Part shown: positions 40,847 through 45,079 of the stretch, one piece after another
How the letters are laid out: every line of letters begins with the position of its first letter
Numbering within the stretch: the stretch's first letter is position 1
Assembly (NCBI GenBank): GCA_004558115.1
Contig: SFDT01000012.1
Span: forward strand, 1 to 45,079
From: Clostridiales bacterium
GTDB lineage: Bacteria > Bacillota > Clostridia > Oscillospirales > Oscillospiraceae
Length of the DNA stretch: 45,079 bases
Reading direction: 5' to 3'
Program-made: the position numbers and the translations under genes
The notes under the pieces: generated by a model
Told to the model about the DNA's origin: nothing
Seen by the model: only the letters and a program-made list of their open reading frames with translations
Database searches by the model: none

Positions 40847-41908
40847 TTATTCGATGATGCCGCCGCCCACCACAGCCTCGCCGTCGTAAAATACCACGGC
40901 CTGTCCCGCGGTGACGGCCCGCTGGGGCTCCTCAAACGCCGCCCGCACCCTTCCGCCGGGCAGCGGTTCAATGACGGCGGCGGCCTCCCGCTGGCTGTAC
41001 CGGGTCTTGGCGGTGACGGCCATGGGGCCCTCCAGGGAGGGAATGGAGATCCAATTGACCCGGTCCGCCGTCAATGTCCGGGTATAGAGGGCGCTGTCCG
41101 GCCCCAGCACCACGGTGCCCCGCTCCAGGTCCTTCCGCAGCACATACACCGGCACTCCCGCGCTGACGCCCAGACCCTTCCGCTGGCCGGTGGTGTATCG
41201 CTCCAGCCCCCGGTGGCGGCCCAGCACCCGGCCGCTCTCATCCACAAAGTCGCCGGGGGTCAACTCCACCCCCTGGCTCTCCAGAAAGGCGGCATAGTCC
41301 CCGTCAGGGACGAAGCAGATGTCCTGGCTGTCGGGCTTTTGGGCGTTGCGGAGGCCGTGGGCCTCCGCCAGGGCCCGGATGGCGGGCTTTTCATAGCCGC
41401 CCACCGGCAGCAGCAGGCGGCTCAGCTGGAACTGGGTCAGCTGAAAGAGAAAATAGCTCTGGTCCTTCCGCCGGTCCACCCCCCGCAGCAGCCGCCAGCG
41501 GCCGCTGGCCCCGTCGTAGTCCACCCGGGCGTAGTGCCCGGTGGCCATGCCGTCGGCGCCGTGGTCCAGGGCCCAGTCCAGCAGGGCGCCGAACTTGATC
41601 TCCCGGTTGCAGTCCACACAGGGATTGGGCGTCCGGCCGGCCACGTATTCGGACACAAAATGGGCCATGACCGTGTCCCGGAACAGCCCGCACAGGTCCA
41701 CCACCGTGTGGGGGAGCCCCATGGACGCCGCCACGGACCTGGCCAAATCGATGTCATCGCCGGAGCCGCAGATGCCGGGGCGGTCCGTTTTCCGGTGGAG
41801 CCGCAGCGTGACGGCGGACACGTCATAGCCCGCCTGCCGCAGCAGCAGCGCCGCCGCGGCGCTGTCCACACCGCCGCTCATAGCCAGGGTGATGTGCTTG
41901 TGGGACAT
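40847..41908 (-). CDS. mnmA: tRNA-specific 2-thiouridylase MnmA
   Basis: Puts the 2-thio group on U34 of tRNA-Lys, -Glu and -Gln. The 353 residues contain the PP-loop SGGVDS (11-16), the first catalytic cysteine in NPCVDCNREIKFG, TGHYARVDY, KDQSYFLFQL and the second cysteine in DSQDICFVPDGDY. GGAGGGA lies seven bases before the ATG. A TACAAT -10 (41941-41946, minus strand) is the likely promoter, with a poor -35. It follows the histidine-kinase-like gene but a terminator separates them. Confidence 0.96.
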   Translation of the reverse strand: MSHKHITLAMSGGVDSAAAALLLRQAGYDVSAVTLRLHRKTDRPGICGSGDDIDLARSVAASMGLPHTVVDLCGLFRDTVMAHFVSEYVAGRTPNPCVDCNREIKFGALLDWALDHGADGMATGHYARVDYDGASGRWRLLRGVDRRKDQSYFLFQLTQFQLSRLLLPVGGYEKPAIRALAEAHGLRNAQKPDSQDICFVPDGDYAAFLESQGVELTPGDFVDESGRVLGRHRGLERYTTGQRKGLGVSAGVPVYVLRKDLERGTVVLGPDSALYTRTLTADRVNWISIPSLEGPMAVTAKTRYSQREAAAVIEPLPGGRVRAAFEEPQRAVTAGQAVVFYDGEAVVGGGIIE

Positions 41909-41940
41909 GGGGATCCCTCCGTTCAGAAAATGTTACGCTT

Positions 41941-41946
41941 ATTGTA
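41941..41946 (-). promoter_or_regulatory. Candidate -10 of mnmA
   Basis: TACAAT on the minus strand 33 bases before the mnmA ATG. The -35 region (TTTTCT) is poor. Confidence 0.4.
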
Positions 41947-41959
41947 GCGCATTTTTCGC

Positions 41960-41997
41960 AAAAAGAAAACCATGGGCCGCGGCTTTCACCGCGGCCC
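41960..41997 (-). terminator. Terminator of the histidine-kinase-like gene
   Basis: On the minus strand GGGCCGCGG pairs with CCGCGGCCC (41974-41997) and is followed by ATGGTTTTCTTTTT. Confidence 0.85.
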
Positions 41998-42004
41998 GGG
42001 AGAT

Positions 42005-42817
42005 TCAGTCTTCATTGCGCAGCAGGAACGCCTTGGCCGGCAGGGCGTCCGCCAGGGCCAGCAGCGTTTTGTTGAATCCGCCGCCGTATTCCAGGGGGAT
42101 GTCGGACACATCGCCGCTGTCCGCCCGCCGGTCCGGCAGGGAGACCGTGAACCGGCTGCCCTGTCCCGGCCGGGACTCCGCCAGGATGCTGCCGCCGTGG
42201 CCCTCCGCGATGCGGCGGCACAGGGGCAGGCCCAGGCCTAAGCCGTGGGGCCGGGGGTCCATGAGCCCCTCGTGAAGATAGCGGTCAAATAGGGTCTCCA
42301 GCTTGTCCTCCGTCATGCCGCAGCCGGTATCCGCCACGGACAGCCGCAAAAAGCCGCCGCCCCTGCGCACCTCCACCGTGACCGTACCGCCGGCAGGTGT
42401 GAATTTGAACGCGTTGGACAGCAGCTGGTAGACCAGCTGCTCCAGATGGTGGGGAGACACGGCGCAGATGTGCTGTTCCATAGGAGAGCTGAAGCGCAGC
42501 GTCAGTCCCAGTTCCGCCGCCAGAGGCTCTGCCCGGAGGCACAGCTCCTCCACCAGGGCCACCACGTCCGCGTCCTTCAAAGGCAGGGGCTGGCCTTCGG
42601 TCAGCAGGGAGGCGTCAGTGAGGTTGACTGCCAGCCGCAGCAAACGGTAGCAGCTCTGGTCCAGCAGAGCTGCCTTCGCGTCCAGCTCCGGGTCCTGCTC
42701 CCGTGCCGCCGCCGGCGCCAGCTGGGCCGCCGCCAGCTGCAAGGTGCTGAGCGTATTGCGCAGCTGCGCCGCGATACTGGGAAACAGCTTCGCCTGGTCT
42801 TGGGACTCCTGTTCCAT
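42005..42817 (-). CDS. Histidine-kinase-type ATPase lacking the phospho-acceptor histidine
   Basis: The 270 residues lack any membrane or sensor domain. A DHp-like helical region spans about 10-75. Its H-box position reads SIAAQLRNTLSTL where sHELRTPL is expected, so the acceptor His is replaced. The HATPase_c domain is well kept: N-box QLLSNAFKFTP (Asn135), G1 DTGCGM (163-168) and G2 HGLGLGLPL (191-199). A 35-residue tail follows. It may act as a kinase-like regulator or anti-factor rather than a phosphodonor. The ATG at 42817 has AAAGGA eight bases upstream. Two Spo0A-type boxes precede its promoter. No response regulator is adjacent. Confidence 0.82.
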   Translation of the reverse strand: MEQESQDQAKLFPSIAAQLRNTLSTLQLAAAQLAPAAAREQDPELDAKAALLDQSCYRLLRLAVNLTDASLLTEGQPLPLKDADVVALVEELCLRAEPLAAELGLTLRFSSPMEQHICAVSPHHLEQLVYQLLSNAFKFTPAGGTVTVEVRRGGGFLRLSVADTGCGMTEDKLETLFDRYLHEGLMDPRPHGLGLGLPLCRRIAEGHGGSILAESRPGQGSRFTVSLPDRRADSGDVSDIPLEYGGGFNKTLLALADALPAKAFLLRNED

Positions 42818-42910
42818 GGGGGACTTCCTTTCTGGTGCCCGGGGCACTGAATGTAGCATTTGCGTGCCCGGGGGCGGTCAACCGTGGAAAACCCTGGCTG
42901 CAACACCAAT

Positions 42911-42939
42911 AGCATAGCAAAAGCCGCCATGAAAAACAA
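42911..42939 (-). promoter_or_regulatory. Promoter of the histidine-kinase-like gene
   Basis: On the minus strand TTGTTT (42934-42939), a 17-base spacer and TATGCT (42911-42916) preceded by an extended -10 TGC. Confidence 0.65.
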
Positions 42940-42943
42940 GAAG

Positions 42944-42972
42944 TTTGTCGAAGAACGTCGTTTTTTGTCGAA
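42944..42972 (+). promoter_or_regulatory. Pair of Spo0A-type boxes
   Basis: Two copies of TTTGTCGAA (42944-42952 and 42964-42972) match the 0A box core TGTCGAA exactly. They lie exactly 20 bp apart, on the same face of the helix. They sit just upstream of the -35 of the minus-strand kinase-like gene, a position suited to activation. Confidence 0.55.
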
Positions 42973-43001
42973 TCGTTGTTTTCACCCATGCGCCGCGGCA
43001 A

Positions 43002-43038
43002 AAAAAGAACGGCATGGAGCATCCATGCCGTTCTTTTT
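43002..43038 (-). terminator. Terminator of the PIN/NYN gene
   Basis: A 17-bp perfect stem (43002-43018 and 43022-43038) with loop GCA; the outer A/T pairs give a T run in either direction. It lies four bases after the stop codon. Confidence 0.9.
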
Positions 43039-43042
43039 CACA

Positions 43043-43633
43043 TTACGCTTCTTCCGTCTTTTCCGACGCCTTTTTCCGGCGGCCGCCCCGGCGGACCCGG
43101 GAGGACTTCGCGGGGCGCTCCGGCTCCGCTGCCGGCTCCGGCCCCTGGAAGATCTCCTTAAGGTGGTTGTACAGGGCGTTGCCCTGGACGGCGCCGTATT
43201 CCTTCACCAGGGCGTTGCACAGCTCCCCCCGGTCAGCGGCCCGCCGCACAAAGGACAGGCACAGGCACTCCTCAATGGAGGGCCGCAGGGCCACCTCCCG
43301 GAAGGCGGTGCCGTACCGGGCCCGCAGGGCTTCGATGGAGGCCTCGTACCCCTTGTCCTGGCTGATGACATAGGCGTAATCCGCCTCGCCCTTGCCCACC
43401 AGCACGCCCATCTCCGTGATGATCTGGAAGTCGATGGAGTTTTTGCCGCCCCGGATGCTCTCGATATACTGCACTTCCGCCTTGGTGTCGGCGCACAGCT
43501 TTTGCAGCCGGCTGAGAGCCAGGCCGGTCTTTTGATAAAATACCAGGACGGCGTCCTGCTCGGAGAGCATATCGATGCCCTTCAGCCCGGTGCCGATGTT
43601 GTTGTCGCCGTCCACCAAAAATATCGTCTTCAT
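43043..43633 (-). CDS. PIN/NYN-like putative RNase
   Basis: The 196 residues begin MKTIFLVDGDNNIGTGLKGI, with acidic residues where PIN/NYN nucleases bind metal. They continue with SIDFQIITEMGVLVGKGEADYAYVISQDKGYE, supplying the further conserved Asp residues. The C-terminal 35 residues are strongly basic (VRRGGRRKKASEK) and could bind RNA. The fold suggests a metal-dependent RNase, but the target is unknown. The ATG at 43633 has only a weak purine-rich site; codons upstream to 43828 run through the promoter and hpf terminator and are excluded. Confidence 0.75.
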   Translation of the reverse strand: MKTIFLVDGDNNIGTGLKGIDMLSEQDAVLVFYQKTGLALSRLQKLCADTKAEVQYIESIRGGKNSIDFQIITEMGVLVGKGEADYAYVISQDKGYEASIEALRARYGTAFREVALRPSIEECLCLSFVRRAADRGELCNALVKEYGAVQGNALYNHLKEIFQGPEPAAEPERPAKSSRVRRGGRRKKASEKTEEA

Positions 43634-43689
43634 GAAAATAGTTCTTTCTTTTTTGAATTTTTGCCCGTTTCCACAGAAAAGGCTCTTGT

Positions 43690-43718
43690 AGTATACCAGA
43701 TATCCTCCGCCTGCGCAA
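43690..43718 (-). promoter_or_regulatory. Promoter of the PIN/NYN gene
   Basis: On the minus strand TTGCGC (43713-43718), a 17-base spacer and TATACT (43690-43695) with an extended -10 TGG. Confidence 0.7.
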
Positions 43719-43721
43719 GGC

Positions 43722-43752
43722 AAAAAAGGGAGGACCGCGGCGCGGTCCTCCC
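43722..43752 (-). terminator. Terminator of hpf
   Basis: On the minus strand GGGAGGACCGC pairs with GCGGTCCTCCC (43728-43752), followed by TTTTTT. Confidence 0.92.
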
Positions 43753-43764
43753 GGAGTGGTGAAG

Positions 43765-44310
43765 TTATTCCTCCTCGTCGGTGACGATGAGGCCATAGCC
43801 GCCGTTTTTGCGCTGGTAGACGATGCACAGGCTGTCGTCCTCGCTGCTGCGGAACACGAAGAAGTCATGGTCCAGCAGGTTCATCTGCAAAATGGCCTCC
43901 TCCGCGCTCATGGGCTTGACGGAGAAGCGTTTGGTGCGGACGATGTTGAACTCCTTCTCCTCGGCCACCTCAAAATCGTCCACAGGGGCGGGAGGCGGGA
44001 AGCCCTCGCTGCGCAGGCGCTTGGCCAGGCGGGTCTTGTTCTTCAGGATCTGGCGCTCGATATATCCCACCGCGGCGTCGATGGCACCGCGCATATCCCC
44101 ATCCGGTGCCTCAGTCTGGGCACGCAGCAGCGTGCCGCTGCCGCGGATGGTGATCTCCACCGTGCACAAGTGGTCCTTCTCCACGGAGAACGTCACAAAT
44201 GCGGTGGTGTCCTCCCGGAAATAGCGCTCCAGCTTGGAGATCTTCTTCTCGGCGTACTCCTTGATGGAATCGTTCAGGGAGACTTTCTTGCAGGCGTAGG
44301 TGTACTTCAT
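43765..44310 (-). CDS. hpf: Ribosome hibernation promoting factor, long form
   Basis: Dimerises 70S ribosomes into inactive 100S particles in stationary phase. The 181 residues comprise the S30AE domain (about 1-100: YTYACKKVSLNDSIKEYAEK, KISKLERYFREDTTAFVTFS), a linker with PPPAPV, and the C-terminal dimerisation domain (IVRTKRFSVKPMSAEEAILQ, HDFFVFRSSEDDSLCIVYQR, GYGLIVTD). The ATG at 44310 has AAAGGAG eight bases upstream; the longer in-frame extension runs through the promoter. Paired TTCGGCA motifs lie upstream. Confidence 0.96.
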   Translation of the reverse strand: MKYTYACKKVSLNDSIKEYAEKKISKLERYFREDTTAFVTFSVEKDHLCTVEITIRGSGTLLRAQTEAPDGDMRGAIDAAVGYIERQILKNKTRLAKRLRSEGFPPPAPVDDFEVAEEKEFNIVRTKRFSVKPMSAEEAILQMNLLDHDFFVFRSSEDDSLCIVYQRKNGGYGLIVTDEEE

Positions 44311-44360
44311 CGAGATCGCTCCTTTCGTGTGGAAGAGAGAAGTCGTCCTCTCTTGTATGT

Positions 44361-44388
44361 AGTATAGCACAAACATTTGTCCTTGCAA
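44361..44388 (-). promoter_or_regulatory. Promoter of hpf
   Basis: On the minus strand TTGCAA (44383-44388), a 16-base spacer and TATACT (44361-44366) with an extended -10 TGC. Confidence 0.7.
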
Positions 44389-44429
44389 AGAGGAAGCCTC
44401 AAGATTCACAAATTGTTTCCAACTGCGCT

Positions 44430-44456
44430 TTCGGCAAAAGAAGTGTCTTTTCGGCA
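44430..44456. promoter_or_regulatory. Repeated TTCGGCA motifs upstream of hpf
   Basis: TTTCGGCAAA occurs twice with starts exactly 20 bp apart (cores 44430-44436 and 44450-44456), and TTCGGCA again at 44584-44590. The reverse complement TGCCGAA fits the loose Spo0A box TGNCGAA. The rest of the 385-nt gap to tRNA-Leu shows GC-rich palindromic stretches near 44535-44575 but no gene. Confidence 0.35.
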
Positions 44457-44647
44457 AAGTCTCCCATTTACAAGCGGGCGGAAAAGATGTATCATAATCA
44501 TCGGAAGCTTTCCAATATCCCACCCGTTTGGGCCGCGCGGCGCAGCGCCGGGCGGCTCTTTTTTACGCCGGCGGCTCTCAAAATTCGGCAAAATCCGCCG
44601 CTGTCGAATCCGGGCGAAAGATTTTTTAAAGTTTTTGGTGCAAAGTC

Positions 44648-44677
44648 TTGACACTATACAGACAAATGTGGTATTCT
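44648..44677 (+). promoter_or_regulatory. Promoter of the tRNA-Leu/tRNA-fMet operon
   Basis: Consensus TTGACA (44648-44653), an 18-base spacer and TATTCT (44672-44677) with an extended -10 TGG. Confidence 0.8.
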
Positions 44678-44695
44678 AACTATTGCCGACAAGCT

Positions 44696-44781
44696 GCCGG
44701 TGTGGTGGAATGGTAGACACAGGAGACTTAAAATCTCCCGGTAGCGATACTGTACCGGTTCGAGTCCGGTCACCGGCACCA
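44696..44781 (+). tRNA. tRNA-Leu (anticodon TAA)
   Basis: 86 nt with CCA encoded. Acceptor GCCGGTG pairs with CACCGGC. Anticodon stem GGAGA/TCTCC encloses CTTAAAA, giving TAA. A long variable arm (CGGTAGCGATACTGTACCG) is typical of class II tRNA. The T loop is TTCGAGT. Confidence 0.96.
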
Positions 44782-44793
44782 CTTTTTCAATAT

Positions 44794-44869
<76 letters not shown>

Positions 44870-44870
44870 T

Positions 44871-44915
44871 AAACGTCCTGAAATCGCAAGATTTCAGGAC
44901 GTTTTCTTTGTTTTT
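44871..44915 (+). terminator. Terminator of the tRNA operon
   Basis: A 15-bp perfect stem (44871-44885 and 44890-44904) with GCAA loop, then a T-rich tail. Confidence 0.92.
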
Positions 44916-44984
44916 CTATCAGAAAGATCGGGCGAAAATTTTAGGCCAGTGCCGTGACCCTGACGCTGACCCATACGGGGATTA

Positions 44985-45079
44985 AACTATACCCCATAAA
45001 GTGGACACGAGAATTTGACCCATGTCCCCAGAGGGTGGACACGCACTTGACCCAAGGTGTCAAACGCACCTCATCTGTG
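44985..45079. mobile_element. Possible end of an IS21-like insertion sequence
   Basis: Two direct repeats of GTGGACACG followed by TTGACCC (near 45000-45020 and 45036-45054) and a further GTGTCAAACG lie at the window edge, just beyond the tRNA terminator. Repeated GTGGACA/TTGACCC motifs resemble the multiple terminal repeats of IS21-family elements. No transposase is in the window, so the call is tentative. Confidence 0.35.

Overview
The window is GC-rich, densely coded DNA from a spore-forming Firmicute, most likely an Oscillospiraceae-type gut clostridium. The evidence is AGGAGG-type ribosome binding sites, sporulation genes (a SpoIIQ-like peptidase, a SpoVB-like flippase, YabP, YabQ), SLH cell-wall proteins and gene orders known from Bacillus and Clostridia. 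No phage, CRISPR array, rRNA or complete transposon was seen. The species cannot be named from this sequence.

Layout. Positions 1-495 hold the start of a thiolase gene on the minus strand, preceded by three Rex-like operators. Positions 780-8318 are a minus-strand operon, glmU-like, prs, pth, mfd and a PrsA/SurA-like lipoprotein, in the Bacillus order. Positions 8665-13053 carry trmL and the glycolytic genes pgk, tpiA and gpmI. Next come a SpoIIQ-like M23 protein, a MATE transporter, prfB, a 1028-residue SLH protein, tRNA-Gly, an OsmC protein, a DacF-type carboxypeptidase, pgi, a small P-loop protein and a second SLH protein. Positions 26411-35646 are a long plus-strand run: recJ, rel, dtd, an MBL hydrolase, hemZ, a uridine-kinase-like gene, a zinc-ribbon gene and a purine nucleoside phosphorylase. 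Positions 35768-40604 are spoVB-like, mazG, hup, rqcP, yabP, yabQ, divIC and yabR. The right end holds a probable 21-codon gene, mnmA, a histidine-kinase-like ATPase, a PIN/NYN protein, hpf, tRNA-Leu and initiator tRNA-Met, then a possible IS21-like end.

The most unusual signal is a pair of matching structures at the 3' ends of prfB and pgi. In each, the gene ends normally and is followed by about 140-155 nt of structured sequence. A second copy of the same gene's last 18-28 codons and stop then follows. Every difference between the two copies is synonymous. The two intervening sequences share a hairpin architecture with different but still pairing stems. I infer a family of small elements that insert inside the 3' ends of conserved genes and supply a replacement end, leaving the native end stranded downstream.

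How the genes fit together. pgi, pgk, tpiA and gpmI cover much of glycolysis. pth, prfB, rel, dtd, hpf, mnmA, trmL, rqcP and the tRNAs serve translation and its quality control. glmU, the M23 and S11 peptidases, the SpoVB-like flippase, divIC and the SLH proteins serve the envelope, division and spore formation.
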